From: Hymenobacter convexus
GTDB taxonomy: Bacteria > Bacteroidota > Bacteroidia > Cytophagales > Hymenobacteraceae
Direction of reading: 5' to 3'
DNA length: 64,000 nucleotides
NCBI RefSeq assembly: GCF_030580955.1
Contig: NZ_JAUQON010000002.1
Location: forward strand, 682,001-746,000
The position numbers and the translations under genes were made by a program. The notes under the pieces are model-generated. The model saw only the letters and a list, made by a program, of their open reading frames with translations. It ran no database searches and was not told where the DNA came from. Positions 41,073-50,585 of the stretch are shown piece after piece; the first letter of the stretch is position 1; every line of letters begins with the position of its first letter.

Positions 41073-42674
41073 CTATACCAGCAGCCGATACCCGTTGGCC
41101 AGCTCGCTAAACGCCGTCACTTGCCGGGCCTGCCAGGCTTCGTCGTGGCCCAGCTCCCGGGCCAGCAGCGCGGCCACCACAGGCGCCGCCCGCACAGCCG
41201 CCGCGGCATCCAGAAACAGCAGGCGCACGCGTCGGGCCAGCACGTCTTCCACGGTGCGGGCCAGCTCGTGGCGCGCCGCCCACACCACTTCGGCCTGCTG
41301 AAATTCCAGCGGTGGCGCTAATTTTTCAGCCAAGGCCGGAATTTCGGCCATGAGCTGCTGCAGGCTGGCGTAGTCGGAGCCGTAGTGGCCCTGGTGGCTG
41401 GTGGCGGGTACAGCATCGGTTCCGGCAGCGCCGTGAATGGGCAGGTGCGCGGTGCGGCTGGGCGCGGCCGGAAGCATGCCCCGGGCAATGGCGTAGTCGA
41501 GCGTGTCCTGGCCCATGCGGCGGTAGGTGGTCCACTTGCCGCCGGTAATGGTGATGAGGCCGCTGGCCGAAGCCACGATTTTGTGCCGCCGCGAAACTTC
41601 CTTCGTTTTTGCAGAGCCATTAACCGAAGCCGCCAGCGGGCGCAGGCCCACAAACACGCTCCGCACATCGGCGCGGGTGGGGGGCTGGGCCAGGTACTGG
41701 GCCGCGGTGCGCAGCAGAAAGTCGATTTCGGCCTCCTGCGGCCGGGGCTCCAGGCTGGCGGTGGGCACGGGCGTATCGGTGGTGCCGAGGAGGACGTGGC
41801 CCAGCCACGGCACGGCAAACAGCACCCGGCCGTCCTCGGTTTTGGGAATGAGTAGGGCCGCGTCGCCGGGCAAAAACGAGCGGTCCAGCACCAGGTGCAC
41901 GCCTTGGCTGGGCTGCACCAGCGGGCGGGTGCCGGGCTCGTCCAGCCGCCGCACTTCGTCTACAAAAATGCCGGTGGCATTCACCACGGCTTTGGCGCGC
42001 AGCTCGTAGGCGCGGCCGGTTTCGAGGTCGCTGGCGCGCACGCCGATGAGGCGGCCGGCGGCGTCTTTCAGCAGGTCCCGCACGGCGCAGTAGTTGAGGG
42101 CCGTGCCGCCGTGGTCGATGACGGTTTGGGCCAGGTTCACGGCCAAGCGGGCGTCGTCGAACTGGCCGTCGTGGTACAGTACCCCGCCGCGCAGGCCTTC
42201 GGGGCGCAGGGTAGGCAGTTGGCGCAGCGTTTCGGCCCGGCTGAGGTGAGTGGAGGCGCCCAGGCTGAGGCGGCCGGCCAGCAGGTCGTACAGCTTCAGG
42301 CCGATGGTGTAGAACGGGCCGCCCCACCAGTTGTAGTTCGGGATGATGAAGGACTGATTGCGGCAGAGGTGCGGCGCATTTTGCAGCAGCAGGCCGCGCT
42401 CGTGCAGGGCCTCGCGCACCAGCCCTACGTCGCCCTGGGCTAGGTAGCGCACGCCGCCGTGTACCAGCTTGGTGCTGCGGCTGCTGGTGCCTTTGGCGAA
42501 GTCGGCCTGCTCCAGCAGCAGCGTCCGGTAGCCCCGACTGAGGCCGTCAAGGGCCACGCCCAGCCCCGTGGCCCCGCCGCCGATGACTATGAGGTCCCAG
42601 GCCGGCGTGGCGGCTAGCTGCTGAAGCAGGGTTGCGCGGGAGTAGGGATTGGGAGTAGGTGGGAGGCGAGACAT
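41073..42674 (-). CDS. glpD: FAD-dependent glycerol-3-phosphate dehydrogenase
   Basis: 533 residues from the ATG at 42674; the frame to 42815 translates a palindromic repeat and is rejected. WDLIVIGGGATGLGVALDGL is the FAD-binding Rossmann motif. GTSSRSTKLVHGGVRYL is the GlpD/GlpO signature, VNATGIFVDEVR precedes the second dinucleotide segment, and TGGKWTTYRRM is the C-terminal family motif. It oxidises glycerol-3-phosphate to dihydroxyacetone phosphate at the membrane, feeding electrons to quinone. No glpK or glpF is adjacent. Confidence 0.93.
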   Translation of the reverse strand: MSRLPPTPNPYSRATLLQQLAATPAWDLIVIGGGATGLGVALDGLSRGYRTLLLEQADFAKGTSSRSTKLVHGGVRYLAQGDVGLVREALHERGLLLQNAPHLCRNQSFIIPNYNWWGGPFYTIGLKLYDLLAGRLSLGASTHLSRAETLRQLPTLRPEGLRGGVLYHDGQFDDARLAVNLAQTVIDHGGTALNYCAVRDLLKDAAGRLIGVRASDLETGRAYELRAKAVVNATGIFVDEVRRLDEPGTRPLVQPSQGVHLVLDRSFLPGDAALLIPKTEDGRVLFAVPWLGHVLLGTTDTPVPTASLEPRPQEAEIDFLLRTAAQYLAQPPTRADVRSVFVGLRPLAASVNGSAKTKEVSRRHKIVASASGLITITGGKWTTYRRMGQDTLDYAIARGMLPAAPSRTAHLPIHGAAGTDAVPATSHQGHYGSDYASLQQLMAEIPALAEKLAPPLEFQQAEVVWAARHELARTVEDVLARRVRLLFLDAAAAVRAAPVVAALLARELGHDEAWQARQVTAFSELANGYRLLV

Positions 42675-42711
42675 GGGCGAAGATTTAAACGGACCAGACC
42701 GAAACCAGAAC

Positions 42712-42800
42712 GTCATGCTGAGCGCAGCCGAAGCATCTCTACCGCAATAGTAAATAATTGCGTCGCGCGGTAGAGATGCTTCGGCTGCGCTCAGCATGAC
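42712..42800. repeat. dispersed palindromic element, family A, copy 6
   Basis: Almost identical arms to copies 4 and 9 (GTCATGCTGAGCGCAGCCG), with an AATAGTAAATAATTGCG centre. Lies upstream of glpD, and is followed 7 bases later by the heptanucleotide array. Confidence 0.93.
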
Positions 42801-42807
42801 GTTCTTT

Positions 42808-42877
42808 CTGCTCACTGCTCACTGCTCACTGCTCACTGCTCACTGCTCACTGCTCACTGCTCACTGCTCACTGCTCA
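42808..42877. repeat. heptanucleotide tandem repeat, ten copies of CTGCTCA
   Basis: Ten exact, head-to-tail copies of CTGCTCA (TGAGCAG on the minus strand) over 70 bp. The last unit contains the TGA stop codon of the NRAMP-like gene at 42875-42877. A period of 7 means copy-number change would not alter the reading frame upstream of the stop but would change the 3' untranslated part. Confidence 0.97.
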
Positions 42878-44077
42878 GCGCAGCAGGCCGGCTACCTGCT
42901 CCACCAGCACGGGCACGCTGAGGCCGCCCATCACCAGCACCACCAGCCAGCCGGCGGCCAGCATCCAGCGCGGGTGGCGGTAGGTGCCCATCAGGCGGGC
43001 GCTGGTGGCGGCAACGAGGACGATGCCCAGGGCAATGGGCAGAATTAATCCATTCACCGCGCCGGCGAAAACAAGCAGCTGCGCCGGCTTGCCCACCAGC
43101 ACAAATACGCCGGTCGAAAGCACAATAAACACCGAAATACATGCCCGCTCATAGCGTTCGAAAACGGGGTGGAAGGTCTTGAAAAACGACACCGACGTGT
43201 AGGCCGCGCCCACCACCGACGAGATGGCCGCGCTCCACAAAATCACCCCAAACACCCGAAAGCCCACCTCGCCCGCCGCCGCGCGGAACACGCCTGCGGC
43301 CGGGTTGTCCTTGTCAAGCACCGCTCCCTTCACCAATACGCCCACAATGGCCAGAAACAGCACAAACCGCATAACCGTGGAAATAATGATGCCGCTGAGG
43401 GCGCTGCGCGTCACTTCGGGCTGGCTTTCGGGACCCTTGATGCCCGCATCGAGCAGCCGGTGCGCGCCCGAAAACGTGATGTAGCCGCCAACCGTGCCGC
43501 CCACGATGGTGACAATGGCCGCCGCGCTAATCTGCGTGGGCAGCACCGTGTGGTGCAGCGCCTGCAGCAGGGGCGGGTGCGCGCTGATGGCAATGCCCAG
43601 CGTGAGCAGAATTTTGACGGTGCCCAGAATCTTGGTGAAGCCGTCGAGCATCTTCCCGATTTCCTGCACCCAAAACAGCAGCAGCGCCACCGCGCAGCTT
43701 ATCATCGCGCCCTGCTCGAAGCTCAGGCCGGTGAGCACGTTCAGCCCCAGCCCGCAGCCGGCAATGTTGCCGATATTGAAGGCGAAGCCGCCCAATATCA
43801 CCATCGCGGCCAGAAAATACCCCAGGCCCGGCAGCAGCTTATTGGCCAAGTCCTGGGCCCGCAGCTCGCTCACCGTGAGAATGCGCCAGGTGTTGAGCTG
43901 CGCGCCGATGTCGAGCAGCACCGACAGCAGAATGACGAACCCAAAGCTGGTGAGCAGCTGCTGGGTGAACACCGTAGTCTGCGTCAGAAAACCCGGCCCG
44001 ATAGATGAATTCGCCATCAGAAACGCCGCGCCGAGGGTGGCACCGCCCCACCAGCGGGCTTTGGGCCGCGGCCTCAT
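42875..44077 (-). CDS. NRAMP-like transporter linked to 5-oxoprolinase (YcsG-type)
   Basis: 400 residues with about 11 hydrophobic helices. [19 protein letters not shown] near the N-terminus aligns with the first NRAMP helix (usual DPGN), with SSIGPG in place of the metal-binding DPGN, which argues against classical Mn/Fe transport. [16 protein letters not shown] and [12 protein letters not shown] are later family segments. It overlaps pxpA by four bases (ATGA), so it is translated with the oxoprolinase genes and probably imports pyroglutamate or a related compound. Such neighbours are known from the ycsF-ycsG pair of Bacillus. Confidence 0.88.
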   Translation of the reverse strand: MRPRPKARWWGGATLGAAFLMANSSIGPGFLTQTTVFTQQLLTSFGFVILLSVLLDIGAQLNTWRILTVSELRAQDLANKLLPGLGYFLAAMVILGGFAFNIGNIAGCGLGLNVLTGLSFEQGAMISCAVALLLFWVQEIGKMLDGFTKILGTVKILLTLGIAISAHPPLLQALHHTVLPTQISAAAIVTIVGGTVGGYITFSGAHRLLDAGIKGPESQPEVTRSALSGIIISTVMRFVLFLAIVGVLVKGAVLDKDNPAAGVFRAAAGEVGFRVFGVILWSAAISSVVGAAYTSVSFFKTFHPVFERYERACISVFIVLSTGVFVLVGKPAQLLVFAGAVNGLILPIALGIVLVAATSARLMGTYRHPRWMLAAGWLVVLVMGGLSVPVLVEQVAGLLR

Positions 44078-44856
44078 GGGGCCACGGCCGGGCGGGCCGC
44101 TTGCAGCTGCACGCCAGCGGCGCGCAATGCTTCATTCAGCCGTTGGGCAAATTCCAGGGTGTGGGCGCCGTCGCCGTGCAGGCACACGGTGTCGGCGCGC
44201 AGTGCCACGTCGGAACCCTGCTGGGAGCGTACCTGGCCGGCCTGCACCAGGCGCAGCACCTGGGCAATGGCAGCATTTGCGTCGGTGATAAGGGCGTCGG
44301 GCTGGCGGCGCGGGGTGAGGGTGCCGTTGGCCTGGTAGGTGCGGTCGGCAAAGACTTCGTGGGCGGTGCGCAGGCCCAACTTCTCGCCGGCCTTGGTCAG
44401 CTCCGAGTTGGCCAGGCCGTAGAGCACCAGCTCGGGCTGCACCCGGTACACGGCCTCGGCCAGGGCTTCGGCCAGGGCGGCGTTGGTAGCGGCCATGTTG
44501 TAGAGGGCGCCGTGGGGCTTGAGGTGATGCAGGCGCCCGCCTTCGGCCTTCGCCACCGCAGTTATTGCCCCTAACTGATACACCGTCAGGTTAAAAGCTT
44601 CTTCGGCCGAAAGGTCTAGGTTGCGCCGGCCAAAGCCCACCAAATCGGGCAGGCCGGGGTGCGCCCCGATGGCCACGCCGTGCTTCAGGGCGGCACGCAC
44701 GGTTTGCCGCATCACGGAGGGGTCGCCGGCGTGAAAGCCGCAGGCAATGTTGGCCGAGGTAATGAAGGGCAGCAGGCCTTCGTCATTGCCCAGCGTCCAG
44801 GCGCCGAAACTTTCGCCCATGTCGCAGTTGAGGTCGATGGTATGGGTTGGGGGCAT
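44074..44856 (-). CDS. pxpA: 5-oxoprolinase subunit A (LamB/YcsF family)
   Basis: 260 residues. [14 protein letters not shown], the [13 protein letters not shown] metal/active-site motif, GAHPGLPDL and LKPHGALYN are the PxpA hallmarks. With PxpB and PxpC it opens 5-oxoproline to glutamate using ATP; PxpA carries the hydrolytic step. The stop overlaps the start of the transporter gene by ATGA. 11 bases separate it from pxpC. Confidence 0.96.
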   Translation of the reverse strand: MPPTHTIDLNCDMGESFGAWTLGNDEGLLPFITSANIACGFHAGDPSVMRQTVRAALKHGVAIGAHPGLPDLVGFGRRNLDLSAEEAFNLTVYQLGAITAVAKAEGGRLHHLKPHGALYNMAATNAALAEALAEAVYRVQPELVLYGLANSELTKAGEKLGLRTAHEVFADRTYQANGTLTPRRQPDALITDANAAIAQVLRLVQAGQVRSQQGSDVALRADTVCLHGDGAHTLEFAQRLNEALRAAGVQLQAARPAVAP

Positions 44857-44867
44857 GAGGTTCTTGA

Positions 44868-45875
44868 TTAGTTGCCGAAAACAGTTGCAATGCCTCGCCG
44901 CAAGGCCCGCAGCTCCTGTTCTCGCGCAAGGTACAGCGCCTGCGCCTCGGCCAGAGAAACCTCTTGAAAGTAAACCAACTGCCCCGGCCGCACCTGCGCC
45001 AGCGCCGAAAAATCAACTGAAATCACCTGCGCAATGCGCGGGTAGCCGCCGGTGGTTTGGTGGTCGGCCATGAGAACGATGGGCTGGCCGCCGGCCGGCA
45101 CCTGCACCGTGCCAAAGGTGACGGCGCTCGATAGTAGCTCGGCGCTGGTATGGCGCTGGAGCGGAGGCCCTTGCAGGCGGTAGCCCATGCGGTCAGAATC
45201 GGGCGTCACGGTAAAAGGCTGCTGCCAGAAAGCCTGTTGGCTTGCCGGTGTAAACTGCTCATATTCCGGCCCGGCTACGGCCCGAATGGTGGGGTTCGGC
45301 AGGGGCGTGGGGCACAGGGCCAGGCCTGGTGTCCAGGTGGCCTGCATCCATATCCGGGAAGAAGCGGTGGCCGCCAAAGCAGCTATGATGCGTTGGCCTG
45401 CCGGGGTTGGGTGGGCGCCGGGCAGCACGTCGCCGGCCCGCAGCGCCCGGCCGTGCAGCCCGCCAAAGCTGGCCCGCAGGTACGTACTGCGGCTGCCCAG
45501 CACCGGCGCCACGGCCACGCCGCCCGCCACCGCCAGGTAGGCCCGGCTGCCCGCCACCGGCACGCCAAAATCCAGCTCCGTGCCGGCCGCCACCCACACG
45601 GGCCGATGCAAGCCCACCGGCTGGCTGTTGAGGGTGGGGGAGAGGTGCGCGCCGGTGAGGGCAATGAGGTGGTCGGCTTCGAACCGGATTAGCGGGCCCA
45701 GGAGCGTGATTTCAAGAACAGCGGCATTTTCGGCATTGCCCACCAGCAGGTTGGCCACGCGCAGGGCGCAGGCGTCCATCGCGCCGCTCACGATGATTCC
45801 TTCTTGCTGGTAGCCGAAGCGGCCGAGGTCCTGCACGGTGCTGAGCAGGCCGGGACGGAGAATGCTAAGACTCAT
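44868..45875 (-). CDS. pxpC: 5-oxoprolinase subunit C (KipA-like)
   Basis: 335 residues from the ATG at 45875. [34 protein letters not shown] and [16 protein letters not shown] are family motifs, and [11 protein letters not shown] plus [13 protein letters not shown] complete the allophanate hydrolase subunit 2 fold. The start overlaps the pxpB stop by 11 bases. It works with PxpB in the ATP-dependent phosphorylation of 5-oxoproline. Confidence 0.95.
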   Translation of the reverse strand: MSLSILRPGLLSTVQDLGRFGYQQEGIIVSGAMDACALRVANLLVGNAENAAVLEITLLGPLIRFEADHLIALTGAHLSPTLNSQPVGLHRPVWVAAGTELDFGVPVAGSRAYLAVAGGVAVAPVLGSRSTYLRASFGGLHGRALRAGDVLPGAHPTPAGQRIIAALAATASSRIWMQATWTPGLALCPTPLPNPTIRAVAGPEYEQFTPASQQAFWQQPFTVTPDSDRMGYRLQGPPLQRHTSAELLSSAVTFGTVQVPAGGQPIVLMADHQTTGGYPRIAQVISVDFSALAQVRPGQLVYFQEVSLAEAQALYLAREQELRALRRGIATVFGN

Positions 45876-46611
45876 GCCGCTGGAGCTGCTTAAATTCCGC
45901 TTCGCTGATGGGTACGAAGCGCAGCCGCTGCCCCGCCTGCAGGCGGCTGGGTTGGGCCCAGTCTGGATTGAACAACCGGAGCGGCGTGCGGCCAATGAGC
46001 TGCCAGCCGCCCGGCGTGGGCAGGGAATAAATGCCGGTTTGGGCCCCCGCAATGCCCACCGCGCCGGCCGGCACCAGCGGGCGCGGCTGCGGCCGGCGCG
46101 GGGTGGCCAAGCGCGCATCCAATCCGCCCAGATACGGGAAGCCGGGCGCAAAGCCAATCATATGCACGAGGTATTCGGGGGCCGAATGGCGGGCAACGAC
46201 CTCCTCGCAGCTCAGCCCGGTGTGCGCGGCCACCGCTTCCAAATCGGGTCCGAACGCGCCGCCGTAGCAGACCGGAATTTCTACCAAAATTTCCTCCGTG
46301 GCAACGGCCGTGGCCAGCGCGGCCGGCAGCAGCTGCCGGATGGTTTCCGCCAGCCGCTCGTAGGGTTGGTAGCGGCCATTGTCGCTCAGCCGCCACGGGT
46401 CGTAGTACAAAGTGAGGGTGGTAAAGGCGGGCACCAGCTCACGCTGGCCTTCAACTGGGTGCTGCGTGAGGTAGCTGCGCACGGCCTGGATGGCCTGGTG
46501 CGTTTCGGCGCTGATATCGGTGCCAAATTCGAGCACAATGGCCGCGTCGCCGAGCGGAAACAGCCGCACCGGGGCGGGGCGCGTGGGCAGGGGCTCGGGC
46601 GGGAGGCTCAC
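45865..46611 (-). CDS. pxpB: 5-oxoprolinase subunit B (KipI-like)
   Basis: 248 residues from a GTG at 46611; an alternative start is not evident. PLGDAAIVLEFGTDIS opens the subunit, then VPAFTTLTLYYDP, IPVCYGGAFGPDLEAVA and the IGFAPGFPYLGG motif that binds nucleotide in allophanate hydrolase subunit 1. First gene of the pxpB-pxpC-pxpA-transporter unit. The intergenic space to the divergent M1 gene is only 44 bases. Confidence 0.95.
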   Translation of the reverse strand: MSLPPEPLPTRPAPVRLFPLGDAAIVLEFGTDISAETHQAIQAVRSYLTQHPVEGQRELVPAFTTLTLYYDPWRLSDNGRYQPYERLAETIRQLLPAALATAVATEEILVEIPVCYGGAFGPDLEAVAAHTGLSCEEVVARHSAPEYLVHMIGFAPGFPYLGGLDARLATPRRPQPRPLVPAGAVGIAGAQTGIYSLPTPGGWQLIGRTPLRLFNPDWAQPSRLQAGQRLRFVPISEAEFKQLQRHES

Positions 46612-46622
46612 GGGTTGGCGGT

Positions 46623-46630
46623 TACTTTTG
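46623..46630 (+). promoter_or_regulatory. candidate -7 promoter element of the M1 peptidase gene
   Basis: TACTTTTG, an exact TAnnTTTG match, ends 25 bases before the ATG at 46656. A clear -33 TTG is missing at the right distance, where the sequence is the start of pxpB. Confidence 0.5.
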
Positions 46631-46655
46631 GGCTCTTTGCACCGAGCTTTTGCCG

Positions 46656-49298
46656 ATGAATTTTAGCTTCCGTAAATATGGCAGGGCCAGCGGGTTTCTG
46701 TTGGCTTTGCTGGCCGCCGCCTGCCAGCGCCACCCCATTGCCCAAACCGTGCTGCCCGCCGCTGCTGCCGTTTCGGCGGTACCTACGCGCCCGCTGCCGC
46801 CCGTCGAAAAAGGCGTGTCCGGGGCACTGGCCGTGGCGCGCAAGCAGAACATCAGCCGTGTGGCATACGCGCTGGGGTTTGTCATTCCGGCTGAGCGCTC
46901 CAAGCCTATCGAAGCGCTGGAAACGGTATCGTTCAACCTGCGCGACGCCCGCGACTCGGTGCAGCTGGACTTCAAAGCCCCGACGGCCAACCTGCACCGC
47001 CTCGCGGTGAATGGCCAGCCCGTGGCCATCGACCACCGCAACGAGCACCTCGTACTACCGGCCGCGGCCTTGAAAATCGGCCGTAACGTGTCCGAAATTA
47101 GCCTTACGGCCGGCGAGCAGTCGCTCAACCGCAACGCCGACTACCTCTACACCTTGCTGGTGCCCGACCGCGCCCGCACCGTCGTCCCGGTCTTCGACCA
47201 GCCTGACCTAAAGGCCACATTTTCCCTGACGCTCACCGTGCCCCAGCAGTGGCAGGCCGTGGCGAATGCGCCGGTGGCTGACTCAACCCAGCGCACCGCT
47301 GACGGGGTATTGCCGGGCAAGAAAACGTATGTTTTCGCCACCTCAGATAGCATCAGTACCTACCTGTTTTCGTTCGCCGCCGGCAAGTTTACGCGAGTCA
47401 GCCGCACGCTCAATGGCCGCCCGATGACGCTGCTGCACCGCGAAACCGACCCGGCTAAGCTGCGCCTGAGCCTGGGCCCCATTTTCCAGCTGCATGCTGA
47501 TGCGCTGGCGTTTATGGAGCAATACACGGGCCTCAAGTACCCGTTTCAGAAGTTTGATTTCACGGCTATTCCCGACTTCCAGTACGGTGGAATGGAACAC
47601 GTCGGGGCTATTGATTACAAGGCGTCGACGCTGTTTCTGGACGAGGGCGCGACGCAGGACCAGGTGCTGGCCCGCGCCAACCTGGTTTTGCACGAAACGG
47701 CGCACATGTGGTTCGGTGATTTGGTGACGATGCGCTGGTTCAACGACGTGTGGATGAAGGAGGTGTTTGCCAATTTCATGGCCGACAAAATCACGCAGGT
47801 ATCGGTCAAAAACTCGAACTACGACCTCAAATTCGTCGTCGACCACTACCCCGCGGCCTACGGCATCGACCGCACGGCCGGCGCCAACCCCATCCGGCAG
47901 CCGCTGGCCAACCTGCAGGACGCGGGCTCGCTCTACGGCAACATCATCTACCACAAGGCGCCCATCATGATGCGCCAGCTCGAGCGCCTGATGGGCCCCG
48001 AAGCCTTCCGGGCCGGCCTGCAGGAATACCTGCTCACCTACGCCCACGGCAACGCCACCTGGCCCGACCTCATCGAAATCCTGGACGCCCGCACGCCCGC
48101 CGACCTGCAGGCCTGGAACCAGGTGTGGGTGAACCAGCCCGGCCGGCCCGTGTTCAGCTACCGCATCAGCGGCGGCCACGACCAGCGCTACGGCCTGTAT
48201 GTGAAGCAGACGGCCGAGGACGGCTCCGACCGCTTGTGGCCGCAGGAGTTTGAGGTCCTGATTGAGTCGGCCAGCGGCGAGCAGCAGCAGTTGAGCGTGA
48301 AAATGGACGGCGCGGAAAAGGGCATTCGAATTCCTTTCCTGCCGAAGCGCATTGTGTTCAATTCCACCGGTATGGGCTACGGCGTGTTTCCGGTGCTGCC
48401 GGAGCTGCTGCCGAAGCTCACTGAGTTGAAAAGCCCCGTGGCCCGCGCCGCCAGCTACGTCAACCTCTACGAAAACATGCTCAACGGCCAGGTCATCAAG
48501 CCGCTGGAATTGCTCACGACCTACCGCCAGGCCCTCACCCGCGAGCCCGAGGAGCTGAACCTGAAGCAGCTCACGGGCCAGGCCAGCGCCATTTTCTGGC
48601 AGTTTCTCACGCCGGCGCAGCGGCAGGCCGTGGGACCGGGCCTGGAAGCCGACCTGTGGGCCGCGCTGCTGAAAAACCCGGCGCCGAATTCCAAAAAGCA
48701 ACTGTTCAAAACCTATCAGTCCATCGCCCTAACCAAACCCGCCCAAACGCGCCTCTACCAAATCTGGCAGTCGCAGCAGGCCCCGGCCGGCGTGAAGCTG
48801 ACCGAGGACGACTATACCGCGCTGGCCTTGGCGCTGGCCGTGCGCGACTACCCTACCGCCGCCGCCATCCTGCCCGCTCAGCTGGCCCGCATTACAAACG
48901 TGGACCGCCGCCAGCGTCTGGAGTTTTTGATGCCCGCCCTCTCGCCCGATGTGGCCACGCGCGATGCCTTCTTTGCGTCGCTGAAAAACGACAAAGGCCG
49001 CGAAAAAGAAGCCTGGGTGACCACGGCGCTGGGCTACCTGCACCACCCGCTGCGCCAAGCTACCTCCGAAAAATACCTGCCCGCCAGCCTCGATTTGCTG
49101 GAAGAAATCCAGCTCACCGGCGACATTTTCTTTCCCTATTCGTGGCTGCAGGCCACGCTGGGTAGCTACCAGTCGCCCACGGCCGCCGCCACGGTGCGGG
49201 CCTTCCTGGCCGCCCACCCCAATTACAACCCCAAGCTGCGCGCCAAGCTCTTCCAAACGGCCGACGACCTGTTCCGGGCCGAAAAGCTGGCCCGCTAA
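46656..49298 (+). CDS. M1 family aminopeptidase, lipoprotein
   Basis: 880 residues from the ATG at 46656; a TTG at 46650 is in frame but less likely. A lipoprotein signal (GFLLALLAAACQRH) precedes the domain. FDFTAIPDFQYGGMEHVGAI holds the GxMEN-like exopeptidase motif, changed here to GGMEHVG. HETAHMWFGDLVTMRWF is the zinc HExxH(18)E (second E in WMKEVFANFMADK). The C-terminal 350 residues are helical, as in aminopeptidase N and LTA4 hydrolase. It trims N-terminal residues from peptides, most likely in the periplasm. Not obviously linked to the pxp operon beyond sharing a promoter gap. Confidence 0.92.
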   Translation: MNFSFRKYGRASGFLLALLAAACQRHPIAQTVLPAAAAVSAVPTRPLPPVEKGVSGALAVARKQNISRVAYALGFVIPAERSKPIEALETVSFNLRDARDSVQLDFKAPTANLHRLAVNGQPVAIDHRNEHLVLPAAALKIGRNVSEISLTAGEQSLNRNADYLYTLLVPDRARTVVPVFDQPDLKATFSLTLTVPQQWQAVANAPVADSTQRTADGVLPGKKTYVFATSDSISTYLFSFAAGKFTRVSRTLNGRPMTLLHRETDPAKLRLSLGPIFQLHADALAFMEQYTGLKYPFQKFDFTAIPDFQYGGMEHVGAIDYKASTLFLDEGATQDQVLARANLVLHETAHMWFGDLVTMRWFNDVWMKEVFANFMADKITQVSVKNSNYDLKFVVDHYPAAYGIDRTAGANPIRQPLANLQDAGSLYGNIIYHKAPIMMRQLERLMGPEAFRAGLQEYLLTYAHGNATWPDLIEILDARTPADLQAWNQVWVNQPGRPVFSYRISGGHDQRYGLYVKQTAEDGSDRLWPQEFEVLIESASGEQQQLSVKMDGAEKGIRIPFLPKRIVFNSTGMGYGVFPVLPELLPKLTELKSPVARAASYVNLYENMLNGQVIKPLELLTTYRQALTREPEELNLKQLTGQASAIFWQFLTPAQRQAVGPGLEADLWAALLKNPAPNSKKQLFKTYQSIALTKPAQTRLYQIWQSQQAPAGVKLTEDDYTALALALAVRDYPTAAAILPAQLARITNVDRRQRLEFLMPALSPDVATRDAFFASLKNDKGREKEAWVTTALGYLHHPLRQATSEKYLPASLDLLEEIQLTGDIFFPYSWLQATLGSYQSPTAAATVRAFLAAHPNYNPKLRAKLFQTADDLFRAEKLAR

Positions 49299-49382
49299 AC
49301 CCCGAGTATTTTGCAGCCAATTTCAGTCATGATGCGCGTGGAAATTCAGAAAATAATGGCCAGCCCGGGTCGGCTGCCGAAC

Positions 49383-50504
49383 ATGGTTCGACGGTTGGGC
49401 CAGTTGAGCATCCTGAGCGGCTGGGCGCTGCTGGTGGCCTGCTCCGGCCCCTCCACTCCCGAAAAAGCCCCCGTTACGGCTGGTCCGGAAGCTGCGCCAA
49501 CAACGCCCGCCGCTACCGCCGCGCCCGGCAAAGCGGAGTTGCAGACCTACTACGCCGGTACGCTGGGCGGCAAGCTGGCCGTACGCCTGTGTTTGCTGCC
49601 CGTCGATACTGCTGTGTACGGCGACTATTACTACGAGCCGCGCGGGGCGGGCCTGGCCCTGCTGGGCGCGCGCCTGCCCACCGGCCAGCTGCGGCTGCGC
49701 GAGTTCGGCAGCCGCAAGCACCCCGACCGGCCCACGGCCGAGTTCCTGCTCACGCCCGCACCCGACGGCACCCTGGCCGGCACCTGGCGCACGCTGCCGC
49801 CCGCCCGGCCCCGCCAGCTAGCCGTGGCGCTGCAGCCTTACACCCCGCCGCCCGTGGCCGACTGTCGCGTCCGAACTGTCGGGGCCGACTCCGGCGAGCT
49901 CACCATCACGCTGCCCGATGCGGCCGTGACCCAGCTGCTGCGGGTGCAGCTGCGCCGCCTCGTGGCCGAAGACAGCGGCGACCCCGGTACTCAGATGCTG
50001 ACCGTGGACTACGCCGACAACTGCCTGCTCAGCATCATGTTGCACAGCGAAATGGTGGGCGCCAGCGTCACACCCGGCGTCAGCCACAGCGTATTCGACC
50101 TGCGCACCGGCGAAGGCATTGCGATAGAAGATGAGATTGACCCGCGCAAAGTGCCCGCCCTGGTGGCCGAGGCCAACCGCCGCCTGCAGGCGCAGCTCCA
50201 GCGCTACATCAAAGACAACAAGGCGGAGGAAGGCGACGGCGGCATTTTGCAGGAAGAAGACGTGGCCGGCCTGCGTCAGCAGCAGTACACCCGCGCCACC
50301 TTCGACGCCTACTATGGCAGCTACCTGCTCGATGACTCCGTGCGCTTTAACTTTCCCATCGAATACGAATACATGAACAGCTTCGTGTCCAAGATGTACA
50401 CCAACGCTTTCGCGGCACCCTTTTCCTTTGCCGAAATTCAGCCTTACTTATTGCCCAACAGCCCCCTGCGCCGCCTGACGCCGGCGGCCAAGCCCAGCCG
50501 TTAG
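49383..50504 (+). CDS. lipoprotein with a DUF3298 (RsiV-like) C-terminal domain
   Basis: 373 residues from the ATG at 49383, chosen because it gives a compact lipoprotein signal (LSILSGWALLVACSG, lipobox LVAC). Upstream in-frame starts at 49311, 49329 and 49356 cannot be excluded. After a Pro/Ala linker, residues 75-180 contain a small beta domain (YYAGTLGGKLAVRLCLL, AVYGDYYYEPRG). The C-terminal part (LSIMLHSEMVGASVTPGVSH, VFDLRTGEGIAIEDEIDP, then FPIEYEYMN) is the DUF3298 pattern of RsiV and many Bacteroidota lipoproteins, which in RsiV binds lysozyme. Role unknown here. 84 bases after the M1 gene. Confidence 0.8.
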   Translation: MVRRLGQLSILSGWALLVACSGPSTPEKAPVTAGPEAAPTTPAATAAPGKAELQTYYAGTLGGKLAVRLCLLPVDTAVYGDYYYEPRGAGLALLGARLPTGQLRLREFGSRKHPDRPTAEFLLTPAPDGTLAGTWRTLPPARPRQLAVALQPYTPPPVADCRVRTVGADSGELTITLPDAAVTQLLRVQLRRLVAEDSGDPGTQMLTVDYADNCLLSIMLHSEMVGASVTPGVSHSVFDLRTGEGIAIEDEIDPRKVPALVAEANRRLQAQLQRYIKDNKAEEGDGGILQEEDVAGLRQQQYTRATFDAYYGSYLLDDSVRFNFPIEYEYMNSFVSKMYTNAFAAPFSFAEIQPYLLPNSPLRRLTPAAKPSR

Positions 50505-50512
50505 CGTTGCGG

Positions 50513-50541
50513 TTGTGCGCGGCTGGGTCATGCTACCTTCG
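50513..50541 (+). promoter_or_regulatory. candidate promoter of the M20 amidohydrolase gene
   Basis: TTG at 50513-50515, an 18-bp gap, then TACCTTCG at 50534-50541 (one base from TAnnTTTG). Predicted start about 50546, 40 bases before the ATG. Confidence 0.5.
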
Positions 50542-50585
50542 GCCGCTGCCGCACCGGCCGCTTGCCACCTTCACCCAATCAATTC

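Noticed and set aside
42712..42877. Repeat plus heptamer array as an insertion-sequence end or attachment site
   Set aside because: No target-site duplication, transposase or integrase is recognisable around it; a palindromic element next to a simple repeat explains the sequence.
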